In this document: in pieces, positions 48,069 to 57,670 of the stretch
Layout of the letters: each line of letters opens with the position of its first letter
Numbering within the stretch: position 1 is the stretch's first letter
From: Sphingomonas sp. SUN039
GTDB taxonomy: Bacteria; Pseudomonadota; Alphaproteobacteria; Sphingomonadales; Sphingomonadaceae
Direction of reading: 5' to 3'
Length of the DNA: 64,000 bases
Assembly (NCBI RefSeq): GCF_024758725.1
Contig: NZ_CP096972.1
Coordinates: forward strand, 3,020,001 to 3,084,000
Made by a program: the position numbers and the translations under genes
The notes under the pieces: model-generated
The model's database searches: none
What the model was told of the DNA's origin: nothing
The model's input: the letters and a program-made list of their open reading frames with translations, nothing else

Positions 48069-48508
48069 CCCCGAACATCCTTTGCGACCGCGTCGAGCAG
48101 CCCATTGACGAAGCCCTTTTCGCGCTTGTCGTAAAAGGCATCGGCGACATCGACATATTCGTTGATGACCGTTTTCACCGGCACATCGGCACGGGCGAGC
48201 AATTCATAGGTGGCAGCACGGAGCAAGGCATGCATCGGCCTGTCGAGGCGCTCGAGGCTCCAGCCGCTCGACAGGCGCGCGGCAATTGCGGCGTCGAGTT
48301 CGGCTTCGCGGGCGATGCTGCCGGTGACGAGGTCGTCGAAAAATTCAACCTCGGCCTCGTTATATTCGGCATCCTCGATGGTCGCGCCGAGCCGGTGCTG
48401 GTGGAACTCATGGAGCAATTGCGCGGTCGGCGTCGCTTCCATCGCGCGCTGGTAAAGCGCCTGGACGGCGGCAAGCCGCGCAGCGGAACGGGTTTTCGAG
48501 CGGCTCAT
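48065..48508 (-). CDS. nusB: Transcription antitermination factor NusB
   Basis: A 147-residue helical RNA-binding protein of the rRNA antitermination complex. Typical features are RSAARLAAVQALYQRAMEAT at the N-terminus, VPVKTVINEYVDVADAFYD and the C-terminal EKGFVNGLLDAVAKDVRG. It lies downstream of hisD with a 12-bp gap, in the hisG-hisD-nusB arrangement common in this group. Confidence 0.95.
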   Translation of the reverse strand: MSRSKTRSAARLAAVQALYQRAMEATPTAQLLHEFHQHRLGATIEDAEYNEAEVEFFDDLVTGSIAREAELDAAIAARLSSGWSLERLDRPMHALLRAATYELLARADVPVKTVINEYVDVADAFYDKREKGFVNGLLDAVAKDVRG

Positions 48509-48520
48509 ACCAAGTCCTGA

Positions 48521-49804
48521 CTAAAGCCGCGCCCTGACCGATGCGGCGTGCGCGGGCAAGCCCTCGGCATCGGCGAGCGTCGCGGCAGCGGGGCCAAGGC
48601 GCGCCATGGCTTGCCCGTCGAGCGCCAGAAAGCTTGTCCGTTTCATGAAATCGGTCACCGACAGGCCGCTGGCAAACCGCGCGCGCCGTCCGGTCGGCAG
48701 GACATGGTTTGGGCCGCCTAGATAATCGCCGATGGCTTCGGGCGTATGGCGACCGAGGAAGACCGAACCGGCATGGCGGACGCGGGCGAACAGGGCTTGC
48801 GGGTCGGCGACCGCCAGTTCGAGATGTTCGGGCGCAAGCCGGTCGATCAGCGGCGGCGCGTCGTTCAGGCTGCCCAACAGGATGACCGCGCCGTGCCGGT
48901 CCCAACTCGTGCGTGCCGATGATTCGGTCGAGAGCGTCGGGAGCAGCGCCTCGACAGCGACAAACACCGTGTCGGCGAACGCCGCGCTATCGGTTATCAG
49001 GATCGACTGGCTGGTCGGATCGTGTTCGGCCTGGCTGAGCAAGTCGGCGGCGATCCAGGCGGGATCGTTGTCGGCATCGGCGACCACCAGAATTTCGGAC
49101 GGCCCGGCGACCATGTCGATCCCGACACGCCCGTAAAGCTGGCGCTTTGCCTCGGCGACCCAGGCATTGCCCGGCCCCACGATGACATCGACCGGGGCGA
49201 TCAGCGCGGTGCCATAAGCGAGCGCTCCGACCGCCTGCGCGCCGCCGATCCGCCAGATTTCGTCCACGCCTGCGATATGCGCGGCGGCAAGCACTGCCTG
49301 ATTGAGCGCGCCGTTCGGGGTCGGCGTGACCATCGCCAGCCGCTCGACGCCCGCCACCTTTGCGGGGATCGCGTTCATCAGGACCGACGACGGATAGGCC
49401 GCCCGCCCGCCGGGGACATAGAGTCCCGCCGCCTCGACCGCGCCCCAGCGCGCGCCCATGCGGGTGCCGGTGGCGTCGGTCCAGTCGCTGTCGGCGGGGC
49501 GTTGCCGTTCGTGATAGGCGCGGATGCGGTCCGCCGCGAGATCGAGCGCGTCGCGAAGCTCAGGGGTGAGGGCCTCATAAGCGGCGGCACACTCGTCGCG
49601 CGAAATCGACCAGCCTTCGGTATCGAGGTCGAAGCCGTCGAACTTGTTTGTTAGTTCGCGCACCGCCGCATCGCCCTCGGCGCGCACGCGCTTGAGAATC
49701 GCGGCGACATCGGCGGCGACATCTTCATCGACGTCACGCCGCGAATCGACCAGCGCCGCAAACGCCGCCTCGAACCCCGGATCGCTCGTGTCGAGCCGAA
49801 TCAC
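48521..49804 (-). CDS. hisD: Histidinol dehydrogenase
   Basis: A 427-residue NAD-dependent enzyme oxidising L-histidinol to histidine through two steps. Expected motifs are [40 protein letters not shown], the zinc-site [17 protein letters not shown] and the catalytic Glu/His in [12 protein letters not shown]. Length is typical. Its start overlaps the hisG stop by 4 bp. Confidence 0.97.
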   Translation of the reverse strand: MIRLDTSDPGFEAAFAALVDSRRDVDEDVAADVAAILKRVRAEGDAAVRELTNKFDGFDLDTEGWSISRDECAAAYEALTPELRDALDLAADRIRAYHERQRPADSDWTDATGTRMGARWGAVEAAGLYVPGGRAAYPSSVLMNAIPAKVAGVERLAMVTPTPNGALNQAVLAAAHIAGVDEIWRIGGAQAVGALAYGTALIAPVDVIVGPGNAWVAEAKRQLYGRVGIDMVAGPSEILVVADADNDPAWIAADLLSQAEHDPTSQSILITDSAAFADTVFVAVEALLPTLSTESSARTSWDRHGAVILLGSLNDAPPLIDRLAPEHLELAVADPQALFARVRHAGSVFLGRHTPEAIGDYLGGPNHVLPTGRRARFASGLSVTDFMKRTSFLALDGQAMARLGPAAATLADAEGLPAHAASVRARL

Positions 49805-50448
49805 GAAACCGCCTGCCGGAACGCCTCGACCAGCGGGGCGACATCGTCGCGCGTCTTCATCGCGGCACGATTGACGATGACGCGGGCGGAAACTTCGGCG
49901 ATCACCTCGACCTCTACGAGACCGTTGTCCTTCAAGGTCCGCCCCGACGACACCAGATCGACAATCCGGCTCGACAGGCCCAGCGTCGGCGCGAGTTCCA
50001 TTGCGCCGTTCAATTTGACGATCTCCGCCTGCACCCCGCGCCGCGCAAAATGCTTGCGGGTCAGATTGGGGTATTTGGTCGCGACACGGACATGGCTCCA
50101 GCGGCGCGGATCGTCGGTTGCGGCCATTCCGGCCGGTTCCGCGACAGAAATGCGGCAGCGCCCGATGCCGAGATCGACCGGCGCATAAAGTTCGGCATAG
50201 TCGAACTCGTCGATCACATCGGACCCCACCACGCCGATCTGCGCCGCCCCGTGCGCGACGAAGGTCGCCACGTCGAAGGCGCGCACGCGGATCAGGTCCA
50301 CATCGGGGCGGTTGGTGGCAAAGCGCAGCCGCCGGTCGTCCTCGTCGCCGAAACCCGCCTCGGGCACCAGTCCGGCAGCCGCCATCAGCGGCAGCACTTC
50401 GGCAAGGATGCGCCCCTTGGGCACGGCGATTGTCAGCATGGCAGTCAT
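49801..50448 (-). CDS. hisG: ATP phosphoribosyltransferase, short form
   Basis: A short-form HisG of 215 residues, which normally needs the regulatory subunit HisZ; hisZ is not in the window. [18 protein letters not shown] opens the domain. [28 protein letters not shown] is the PRPP/ATP-binding core, and [22 protein letters not shown] forms the phosphate loop. The start is taken at MTAML (50448); Met at 50439 is also possible. It catalyses the first step of histidine synthesis. Confidence 0.94.
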   Translation of the reverse strand: MTAMLTIAVPKGRILAEVLPLMAAAGLVPEAGFGDEDDRRLRFATNRPDVDLIRVRAFDVATFVAHGAAQIGVVGSDVIDEFDYAELYAPVDLGIGRCRISVAEPAGMAATDDPRRWSHVRVATKYPNLTRKHFARRGVQAEIVKLNGAMELAPTLGLSSRIVDLVSSGRTLKDNGLVEVEVIAEVSARVIVNRAAMKTRDDVAPLVEAFRQAVS

Positions 50449-50461
50449 GGCGCGCCCGCGC

Positions 50462-51709
50462 CTAGCGTTCGCTGTCCTCAAGGGCAATCTTGGTGCGGCG
50501 GTCGAGCCATGGTGCCCAGCGTTGCCAACCGCCGTTCAGCGAGAACCACTCCCATGCTGCGGTGGCAATCAGCGCCGCCATGGCGGCAACACCTGTCGTC
50601 AGCGGTGTCCAGTGACCCTGCCACGCGCTGATCCCGCTGCCGATCAGCAATGCCTGGCCGATGAAGTGCGACAATGGCGGAATCGGCCGGTCGGCAGTCA
50701 CATATTTGAAGGCCTGGTTGCCGAACAGGAACAGCAACGGGCCGCCGCAGGCGACGAGGATGAAGGCAATCTCGGCATGATGGCCGACCGGGTGCGCCAG
50801 CATCATTTCGTCGGCAACCGCGGTCACGACGATCCCTGCGACGATGGGCATGTGTAGATAGGTGTAGGCATTGCGCGCGAGCCGCCCTGCCTCTGCCTCA
50901 TGTTCGATCGCTTCGCCGCCGCGTTTCGCGCCGGTGTCGAAATAGATCCACCACATTGCCGCGCTGCCGACAAAGCTGACGAGAAAGGCCGTGACTGTGG
51001 GTGCGTCCGGCGTCAGGTCGGCAAAGGTCGCGCCCGTCACGAGGATCGCCTCGCCGAGCGCGATAATGATGAACAGCGCACAGCGCTCGGCCATATGGCT
51101 GCCTGAAATGTCCCAGTCGTCGATTCCCGACCGCCCGAGCAGCGGGGTACGAAAGAACAGCCACGGCCCGGCATATTCGATTGCCAGCGCGCCGGCCCAG
51201 AACAGCAGCCTTATGTTCGCCTCCGCCAGCGCGCCCGCGATCCACAGCGGCGCCGCCAACAGGAAGTAAAAGGCTATCCTGAGGAAGTTACGGACGCGGG
51301 CCCGGTTATGCCCGCGCGACAGCCACGCGATCCACAGCGTACGGGCAAGCTGCATCGTCACATAAGCGAGCGCGAAGACGAGGCCGCTTGCCCCGAACGC
51401 CTTGGGGAGGGCCGAGGCCAGCACCAGCCCGCCGAGCATCATCGCCATCAGCAACCCGCGCACCGCCGTGCGTTCGGGATCGAGCCAATTGGTCGCCCAG
51501 CTGGTATAGATCCACAACCACCAGACCGCGAGGAACAGCACCAAAGTTTCGAGCGCGCCGCGCATGTTGAGATGATCGACCAGTCCGTGCGACAATTGCG
51601 TGATCGCAAAGACGAAGACGAGGTCGAAAAAGAGTTCGATTTCGGTGACGCGGGAACTGTTCTCCGCGTCGCGGATGCGGAACAGGGTGCGGCGGGTTTC
51701 GACAGACAT
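50462..51709 (-). CDS. Low-temperature-requirement A family membrane protein
   Basis: A 415-residue protein with about ten to twelve predicted membrane helices. The LtrA pattern is visible in [21 protein letters not shown] at the N-terminus, [17 protein letters not shown] near 65, [19 protein letters not shown] near 205 and [19 protein letters not shown] near 290. The biochemical function is unknown; the name comes from a cold-sensitive Listeria mutant. It lies 13 bp upstream of hisG on the same strand and may share its transcript. Confidence 0.9.
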   Translation of the reverse strand: MSVETRRTLFRIRDAENSSRVTEIELFFDLVFVFAITQLSHGLVDHLNMRGALETLVLFLAVWWLWIYTSWATNWLDPERTAVRGLLMAMMLGGLVLASALPKAFGASGLVFALAYVTMQLARTLWIAWLSRGHNRARVRNFLRIAFYFLLAAPLWIAGALAEANIRLLFWAGALAIEYAGPWLFFRTPLLGRSGIDDWDISGSHMAERCALFIIIALGEAILVTGATFADLTPDAPTVTAFLVSFVGSAAMWWIYFDTGAKRGGEAIEHEAEAGRLARNAYTYLHMPIVAGIVVTAVADEMMLAHPVGHHAEIAFILVACGGPLLFLFGNQAFKYVTADRPIPPLSHFIGQALLIGSGISAWQGHWTPLTTGVAAMAALIATAAWEWFSLNGGWQRWAPWLDRRTKIALEDSER

Positions 51710-51746
51710 GGACTTGTTCTACGGACGCGTTGCGGGAGGGCAAGCG

Positions 51747-52742
51747 ATGACGTTCGACGAAGCCATGACGTTTCAGGCCGAGTTCTGCGAGCAGGGCGGC
51801 GCGCCCGTCACGGCGCGGGTGTGCCGCGCGCTCGCGGCGGGGCTGGACCGGACGACGGCAACCGGGCGGCGGGTGCACGACTGGCCGGGTAACCGCATTG
51901 CCGATGCGATGCCGCTGCGGCTGGTCGCCCCCTATCATGCGCTGTTCCGCAAAGGGGCAATCCCCGCGTTCGACACGGTCGAGGCGATCCGCGCCGCAAC
52001 CGCCGCGCACGACGACTGGATTTGCGGCTGGCTCGACGGGCCGCCGCAAACCAACGAACCGGCGCGGTCCGCGTCGTTCATGGCGGCGCTGCTGGTGCTG
52101 GCCGACCGCTTCGGCCTGCCGTTCGAATTGCTCGAAATCGGTTCGAGCGCGGGCCTCAACCTGCTGATCGACCGCTATCGGTACGATCTCGGTGGCAGCG
52201 TGGCGGGACCGGAGCGCTCGCCGGTTCTGATCGAGCCGGCATGGCGCGGAAGTCCGCCGCCGCAAGCGGATGTGCGGATCGCGTCGGTGCGCGGCGTCGA
52301 CATTGCCCCGATCGACGTGACCGACCCGGCGGCGGCCGAGCGGCTGATGGGCTATGTCTGGATCGATGCGCCCGAAAGGATCGCCCGTGTCGAGGCCGCG
52401 ATCAGGATGATCCGCGAGCGACCGGTCGATATGGTGCAGGGCGACGCCGCCGACTGGGTCGAGGCGCGGCTGACCGAACCGCAAGCGACGGGCAGTGCCC
52501 GCGTTCTGATGCACAGCATCGTCTGGCAATATCTGTCGCCCGGGGGGCAGGCGCGGATTACGGCGGCGATGGAAGCCGCAGGCGCGGCGGCGACGCGCGA
52601 CCGTCCGCTCGCCTGGGTCCGCATGGAAGCAGATACCGAGCGCAAGACAATCCAGCTCCACATGACAGCGTGGCCGGGCGGACAGGTCGAACACCGCGCA
52701 GCGGTTCACCCGCACGGGGCATGGCTCGAATGGCTTGCGTGA
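51747..52742 (+). CDS. DUF2332 domain-containing protein
   Basis: A 331-residue cytosolic protein of the DUF2332 family. Recognisable parts are TFQAEFCEQGGAPVTARVCRAL at the N-terminus, the methyltransferase-like glycine loop LPFELLEIGSSAGLNLLIDRY near 130 and ARVLMHSIVWQYLSPGGQ near 250. The glycine loop suggests a SAM-dependent fold, but no activity is established. ATG 51747 is preferred because GGGAGGG lies at 51734-51740; an in-frame ATG at 51708 is also possible. It diverges from the LtrA gene with only 37 bp between them. Confidence 0.85.
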   Translation: MTFDEAMTFQAEFCEQGGAPVTARVCRALAAGLDRTTATGRRVHDWPGNRIADAMPLRLVAPYHALFRKGAIPAFDTVEAIRAATAAHDDWICGWLDGPPQTNEPARSASFMAALLVLADRFGLPFELLEIGSSAGLNLLIDRYRYDLGGSVAGPERSPVLIEPAWRGSPPPQADVRIASVRGVDIAPIDVTDPAAAERLMGYVWIDAPERIARVEAAIRMIRERPVDMVQGDAADWVEARLTEPQATGSARVLMHSIVWQYLSPGGQARITAAMEAAGAAATRDRPLAWVRMEADTERKTIQLHMTAWPGGQVEHRAAVHPHGAWLEWLA

Positions 52743-52768
52743 ATGCCTGTGTCGCCGCACAGGGCGAC

Positions 52769-54817
52769 ATGAACACTGCCCCCACCGCACTGAAAATCCC
52801 GACCGAAACCACCGTCCACGGTGCCAAACTGACCGACGACTACGCCTGGCTGCGCGATCCTGGCTATCCGGAGGTGACCGATGCGGCGATTCTCGATCAT
52901 CTGAAGGCCGAAAACGCGCATTTCGAGACGCATTTCGAACCGCTCGCGCCACTCGTCGAAACGATCTTTCAGGAGATGAAGGGCCGCATCAAGGAGGACG
53001 ATGCCAGCGTCCCGTCGAAGGACGGCGACTGGTATTACTGGCGCGCGTTCGAGACCGGCGGGCAATACCGCAAATGGTGGCGGCGTCCGGTTTCCGGCGG
53101 CCCCGACGAACTGATCCTCGATGAGCCGTCGCTGGCGGCGGGCAAGGATTATTTCCGCCTCGGTGCGCTGACACTCAGCGAGGACGGGCACTGGCTGGCG
53201 TACGCGACCGACGATGACGGGTCGGAGCGTTTTACCGTGCACATCCGCGATCTGGTGAGCGGCGAGCACCTGCCCGATGCCATCCCCGAAACCATGGGCG
53301 CGCTGGTGTGGAATGCCGATGCGACCGCGCTGGTCTACGGGCAAGTCAACGACCAGTGGCGGGTGGATACGGTCAAGCTGCACCGCCTCGGCACCCCGGT
53401 CGCCGATGACGTGACGCTCTATCATGAGGCCGATATCGGCTATCAGTGCGGCGCAGGGATGACGCACGACCGGCAGTGGATCGCGGTGGCGACCGGCGAC
53501 AATACCACGTCCGAAGTGCGCCTGCTGCCCGCCGACAATCCGCTGGCCGATCCGCTGCTCGTCCGCGGGCGTCAGGCGGGGGTCGAATATGACGTCGAGA
53601 CGCATGGGCAGACGCTGTTCATCGTCACCAACGACATCGACCCGATGTTCCGGCTGGTCACCGCGCCGCTCTCGGCACCCTGGGACTGGACCGAACGACT
53701 TGCACCGAAGCCCGATTTCTACCTCAACGATGTCAGCACCTTCGCCGGTTTCTTCGTCGTCGAGGGGCGCGAGAACGGTTTGGATCAGGTCGAAATCCAC
53801 CGGTACGACGGGTCGGGCGTCACGCGCATTCCGTTCCCCGAGGCGAGCTATTCGGCGGGGCTCGACGAAAATCCCGAATGGGATGTGACCAGCTTGCGCC
53901 TGTCGTACGAATCGATGGTCACGCCGTCGCTAACCGAGGAATACGACGTGGCGACGGGTGCGCGGACGACCTTGAAGGTCCAGCAAATCCCGAGCGGCTA
54001 TGACAAGGCGAAATATGCCACGGAACGCCTCGACCTGCCCGCGCGCGACGGGACGATGATTCCGGTATCGGTGGTCTATCCGGCGGATTTCCCGAAAGAC
54101 GGCAGCCGCCCACTCTATCTCTACGGTTACGGTGCCTATGGCATCGCCATCCCGCCAGGGTTCTCGACCGGACGATTGAGCCTGCTCGACCGGGGCTTCG
54201 CCTTTGCCATCGCGCATATCCGCGGCGGCGACGATCTGGGGCAGCAATGGCAGTTGGACGGCAAGCTCGACAAGCGCTGGAACGCGTTCACCGATTTCGT
54301 CGATGTGGCGCGCGGGCTGTGCGACGCGGGCTTTTCGTCGCCGGGCAAGCTGTGCGCGGCGGGCGGGTCGGCGGGCGGCGAGCTGATGGGCGTCGTCATC
54401 AATACCGACCCCGACCTGTGGGGCGCGGTCGCGGCGCATGTGCCGTTCGTCGATGTGCTCAACACGATGCTCGACGAGAGCCTGCCGCTGACCCCGGGCG
54501 AATGGCCCGAATGGGGGAACCCGATTACCGACAAGGCGGCGTTCGACCTGATCCGCAGCTATTGCCCGTACCAGAATGTCGGCGCACACAGCTATCCGCC
54601 GCTGCTGGTGACGGCGGGGCTGACCGACCCGCGTGTGACCTATTGGGAACCGGCGAAGTGGGTCGCGAAATTGCGCGCCACCCGTACGAACGACGCGCCG
54701 CTGCTGCTCAAGACCAACATGGGCGCGGGGCATGGCGGCAAGTCGGGGCGATTCGAGAGCTTGCGCGAGACGGCGGAGGAGTTCGCGTTCTTCATCGAGC
54801 AGATGGAACGGGCGTGA
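52769..54817 (+). CDS. S9 family peptidase (oligopeptidase B-like)
   Basis: A 682-residue serine peptidase of the prolyl-oligopeptidase clan, without a signal peptide. The N-terminal beta-propeller (about 70-400) starts after GAKLTDDYAWLRDP. The alpha/beta-hydrolase domain has the oxyanion region LYLYGYGAYGIAIPPGF, RGGDDLGQQW, the nucleophilic Ser in CAAGGSAGGELMG, the Asp region near LTDPRVTYWEPAKWV and the His in GAGHGGKSGR. Oligopeptidase B cleaves after basic residues; that specificity is inferred. AGGG at 52761-52764 supports the start. Confidence 0.93.
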   Translation: MNTAPTALKIPTETTVHGAKLTDDYAWLRDPGYPEVTDAAILDHLKAENAHFETHFEPLAPLVETIFQEMKGRIKEDDASVPSKDGDWYYWRAFETGGQYRKWWRRPVSGGPDELILDEPSLAAGKDYFRLGALTLSEDGHWLAYATDDDGSERFTVHIRDLVSGEHLPDAIPETMGALVWNADATALVYGQVNDQWRVDTVKLHRLGTPVADDVTLYHEADIGYQCGAGMTHDRQWIAVATGDNTTSEVRLLPADNPLADPLLVRGRQAGVEYDVETHGQTLFIVTNDIDPMFRLVTAPLSAPWDWTERLAPKPDFYLNDVSTFAGFFVVEGRENGLDQVEIHRYDGSGVTRIPFPEASYSAGLDENPEWDVTSLRLSYESMVTPSLTEEYDVATGARTTLKVQQIPSGYDKAKYATERLDLPARDGTMIPVSVVYPADFPKDGSRPLYLYGYGAYGIAIPPGFSTGRLSLLDRGFAFAIAHIRGGDDLGQQWQLDGKLDKRWNAFTDFVDVARGLCDAGFSSPGKLCAAGGSAGGELMGVVINTDPDLWGAVAAHVPFVDVLNTMLDESLPLTPGEWPEWGNPITDKAAFDLIRSYCPYQNVGAHSYPPLLVTAGLTDPRVTYWEPAKWVAKLRATRTNDAPLLLKTNMGAGHGGKSGRFESLRETAEEFAFFIEQMERA

Positions 54818-55200
54818 GCTTCGCCCGGCCCTTTACCGCCGCGCCCGGCGACATCGACGAGCTGGGGCACGTCAACAATGCCGTCTGGGTGCGCTGGATC
54901 CAGACGCTCGCGACCGACCATTGGGCGGCGCAGGCGCTGCCCGAACATATCGAGAAATACATCTGGGTCGTGGTGCGCCACGAGATCGATTATCGCGGCA
55001 ATCTGAAAGTCGGGGAGAGCGTCGAGGGGCGGACCTGGATCGAGGAGCCGCCGACGGGAGCGAAGTTCGACCGCCATGTGGCGTTCGTGAAGGACGGTCG
55101 CGAACTGGTGCGGGCGAAGACGACCTGGGCGATCGTGGACAAGGCGACGCAGCGGATTTTGCGCGTGCCGAAGGATGTAACCGAGAGGTTCCTTCCGTAA
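54814..55200 (+). CDS. Acyl-CoA thioesterase, 4HBT/YbgC-like
   Basis: A 128-residue hot-dog-fold thioesterase. The active-site motif GDIDELGHVNNAVWVRWIQ matches the 4-hydroxybenzoyl-CoA thioesterase class, whose catalytic Asp lies in D.(D/E).GHVNN. The remaining beta-sheet (ESVEGRTWIEE...KFDRHVAFVKDGRELVRAKTTWAI) is typical. The start is GTG at 54814, overlapping the peptidase stop (GTGA); the open frame extends 189 codons upstream in a different frame of that gene. The acyl substrate is unknown. Confidence 0.88.
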   Translation: MSFARPFTAAPGDIDELGHVNNAVWVRWIQTLATDHWAAQALPEHIEKYIWVVVRHEIDYRGNLKVGESVEGRTWIEEPPTGAKFDRHVAFVKDGRELVRAKTTWAIVDKATQRILRVPKDVTERFLP

Positions 55201-55201
55201 T

Positions 55202-55323
55202 TCCTCCCCGGAACGGGGAGGGGGACCACGAAGTGGTGGAGGGGGTTCTCCGCACGTGGTTGATATCGGGCGGACAACCCCCTCCGTCACGCTTCGCGTG
55301 CCACCTCCCCGTTCCGGGGAGGA
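55202..55323. repeat. Long inverted repeat between convergent genes
   Basis: The 123-bp gap between the thioesterase and cytochrome genes is an inverted repeat. The left arm (55202-55247, TCCTCCCCGGAACGGGGAGG...) pairs with the right arm (55276-55323). Each arm contains its own small palindromes, CCCCGGAACGGGG and CCACGAAGTGG or its counterpart. This class of GC-rich, intergenic palindromic element recurs in many alphaproteobacterial genomes and could serve as a bidirectional terminator here. Confidence 0.75.
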
Positions 55324-55641
55324 TTACTTGGTCAGCCGCTCGTTCGCCGCCACCAGGTAATCGACGATCTGCGGTACCGCCGCCTGATCGATCGGAGCCT
55401 TGTAGACCTTCGCCATCTTCTCGACCTCGGCCTCCCAGACTTTCCGCGTCAGGCGCGGTTGCGTCAGGATCATCTCAGGGCTGTGGCAGGCGAGGCAGTT
55501 GGTCGCAACCGCCTCCGCGCCCGGTCCGGCGGGGAGGGCGACGGTATCCTCGGGCAGGGCGATGCTGGTGTTCCGAAAAGCGAACGAGTCCGCCTGCTGG
55601 CACCCGCCGAGGGCGAGGAGGAGGGGGAGCGCGCGCTTCAT
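55324..55641 (-). CDS. Monohaem c-type cytochrome lipoprotein, sulfite dehydrogenase partner
   Basis: A 105-residue protein. The N-terminus is a lipoprotein signal with lipobox LALGGC (Cys at about 14), so it should be membrane-tethered in the periplasm. One haem-binding CXXCH motif, CLACH in ATNCLACHSPEMILTQP, is followed by the likely axial Met in VEKMAKVYKAP. The start MKRALPLLLALGG overlaps the stop of the molybdoenzyme gene by 4 bp, so it is the natural electron acceptor of that enzyme, as SorB is for SorA. Confidence 0.85.
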   Translation of the reverse strand: MKRALPLLLALGGCQQADSFAFRNTSIALPEDTVALPAGPGAEAVATNCLACHSPEMILTQPRLTRKVWEAEVEKMAKVYKAPIDQAAVPQIVDYLVAANERLTK

Positions 55642-56882
55642 GCGACCCTCAGGGTGATGGGTTCGACGAGGTTGCGCGCATACCCACTGGGATTCCACGC
55701 TTGGACGCTCGGTTGAGCGACGCCATCGGTATTGGTACAGCGCGTCCTCAGCGTCATGCCCTCAAGCACGTTCGAGACTGGGATGGGCGTGTCGCAGACC
55801 CACTTTCGAAACCCGAATTTACCGTCATCTGCTTGCAGCGAAACAGGATAGGGTATTGGCGCGTCGCTGGGGATCGGTCCTTCAGCGAGGAACTTCCCAG
55901 CCTCGACCCAAAGTGAGACCTCTTTCACGCCGCAGTCACCGCCAAACGCGATCCCGCTTACGCGCAATTGCTCGCCCGCTCGTACGACTGCGCCATCCGC
56001 ATGGCTCGTCACGAAACTCCTCGGCCCCATTGCTGTCACCGGCACGGTCGGGAAGTCCTTGTCCCCCGGCTTCACCGGCACGGTCGGCATCCGGTATGCC
56101 TTCGCCATCCAGAAATTATCGTCCTCCGCCGTCAGCACCTCGATGTCGGACAGCATCTTGACCCAATAGGTCGAGAACCAACCCGGCACGACCAGCCGCA
56201 GCGGGAAGCCGTTGAGGACAGGAAGCGCCTCGCCGTTCATCGCGAACGCCAGTATCGTGTCGTCGGCGCGGGCCTTGTCGAGCGGCAACGATTTGATGAA
56301 ATGCGGTGCGTCCGCGACCAGCGGCTTGTCGAGGCCCTTGAAACGGACGAACTTCGCGTCCGCCCCCACGCCTGCCTTGTCGAGCACATCGCGTAAGCGC
56401 ACCCCGCGCCACTTCGCGTTCGACATCGCGCCGTTCGCCCATTGCGCGCCCGCGACGCGCGGCTCGAACAGGCCGCGCCCGTTGCCCGCGCACTGGTTGA
56501 CGGCGGCGAATTCGATGTGTTCGCCGACCTTGAGCAACTCGCCGAGCGACAGCGACTGCGGCGCCTTGACCGCGCCGTGCACCGCGATCCGGTAGCTCGC
56601 GACGTCGATGCTGGTCGGAATGTCGCTATAATGCCATCGCACGAAATGGCGGTCGTTGGGGGTGATCGTCCCTTGGTCGAACACCTCGAACGGCGTCTCG
56701 AGCAGCGGCGGGCGGACCCGCTGGACGATCATGTCGCCCTTTTGCGGGAAGCGCGGCGTCAGCGGGCGTTCGCTCGGGCCACCGGGCAAATGCAGGTCGA
56801 CAAGGCCGTTGCCTGCCGCAAGCGCACCGCCTGCAAGCCCGAGGCCGGCCCCGGCGATCAGCGTGCGGCGGTCCAACTCCAT
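55638..56882 (-). CDS. Molybdopterin-dependent sulfite dehydrogenase-like oxidoreductase
   Basis: A 414-residue periplasmic enzyme of the sulfite oxidase family (SorA/SoxC-like). The N-terminus MELDRRTLIAGAGLGLAGGA has a twin-arginine export signal. The molybdenum-ligating Cys is in AAVNQCAGNGRGLFEPRVAG near residue 130, followed by ANGAMSNAKWRGVRLRDVL. The C-terminal dimerisation domain (about 285-410) is immunoglobulin-like. The gene is paired with the cytochrome downstream, supporting oxidation of sulfite with electron transfer to the respiratory chain. The start 56882 is chosen for the Tat signal; 12 upstream codons are unlikely. Confidence 0.87.
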   Translation of the reverse strand: MELDRRTLIAGAGLGLAGGALAAGNGLVDLHLPGGPSERPLTPRFPQKGDMIVQRVRPPLLETPFEVFDQGTITPNDRHFVRWHYSDIPTSIDVASYRIAVHGAVKAPQSLSLGELLKVGEHIEFAAVNQCAGNGRGLFEPRVAGAQWANGAMSNAKWRGVRLRDVLDKAGVGADAKFVRFKGLDKPLVADAPHFIKSLPLDKARADDTILAFAMNGEALPVLNGFPLRLVVPGWFSTYWVKMLSDIEVLTAEDDNFWMAKAYRMPTVPVKPGDKDFPTVPVTAMGPRSFVTSHADGAVVRAGEQLRVSGIAFGGDCGVKEVSLWVEAGKFLAEGPIPSDAPIPYPVSLQADDGKFGFRKWVCDTPIPVSNVLEGMTLRTRCTNTDGVAQPSVQAWNPSGYARNLVEPITLRVA

Positions 56883-56939
56883 GGCGCGCACGATGCACCG
56901 GACATGACAGCGACGCAATCGTCGCTATATGCGCCGGTG

Positions 56940-57662
56940 ATGAACCGCCTGTTCGCCTCGATCCATGACGTCTCGCCGCGCTTCGAGCCACAGGTCGACG
57001 CGCTGTACGACCGGCTGTCGGGGCTGCTCGGCGGTCCGAAGCTGGCGATGCTGGTCGTCCCCGATTTCGAGGACGACGCCCCCCTTTCCGCCAACCCGGC
57101 CTATGCCGCCAAGCTGCGCGGCTGGGCGGCGGCGGGCGTCGAGATGTTCCTCCACGGCTGGTGCCACCGCGACGACGCGAAGGTGCGCGGGTTCATGCAG
57201 AAACATATGACTGCAGGCGCAGGCGAATTCGCGCAGCTGACCCGTGAAGAGGCCAACCGCCGCCTGACCGAGGGGCGCAAGGTTGTCGAGGATGCCATCG
57301 GGCAGGAAGTGGCCGGGTTCATCGCGCCCGCCTGGCTGTATTCGGACGCCGCGAAACAGGCGCTCGCCGACCAGAAATTCGCGCTGGCAGAGGACCATAT
57401 GAGCGTGTGGTCGCCGGTGACCGGCAAGCGACTCGCTTCGCGACCGGTAATTACCTGGGCGAGCCGCACGCGGGGCCGTGTGCTGAGTTCGCTCGCGGTT
57501 GCCGCTGCCGCCCGCGCCGCGCCTTGGGCGCTCCCGCAGGCGCGAATTGCCGTGCACCCCGGCGATACGACGGTCCCCGCGCTGCTCGACAGCATCGACG
57601 CGACCTATGGCAAATTCGTCCGCACTCATGCGCCCTCGCGCTACGCCGATTTGCTCGCCTGA
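56940..57662 (+). CDS. DUF2334 polysaccharide deacetylase-like protein
   Basis: A 240-residue protein of the NodB-like/DUF2334 group, without a signal peptide. The metal-binding first motif is SIHDVSPRFEPQVDALYDRL (His-Asp). GVEMFLHGWCHRDD gives the His-X-His-like second motif, and FIAPAWLYSDAAKQAL the third. Removal of an acyl group from a sugar or lipid-linked glycan is inferred. It is divergent from the sulfite dehydrogenase gene (57 bp apart) and begins a run of five co-oriented genes with glycosyltransferases. Confidence 0.85.
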   Translation: MNRLFASIHDVSPRFEPQVDALYDRLSGLLGGPKLAMLVVPDFEDDAPLSANPAYAAKLRGWAAAGVEMFLHGWCHRDDAKVRGFMQKHMTAGAGEFAQLTREEANRRLTEGRKVVEDAIGQEVAGFIAPAWLYSDAAKQALADQKFALAEDHMSVWSPVTGKRLASRPVITWASRTRGRVLSSLAVAAAARAAPWALPQARIAVHPGDTTVPALLDSIDATYGKFVRTHAPSRYADLLA

Positions 57663-57670
57663 CGTCGACG

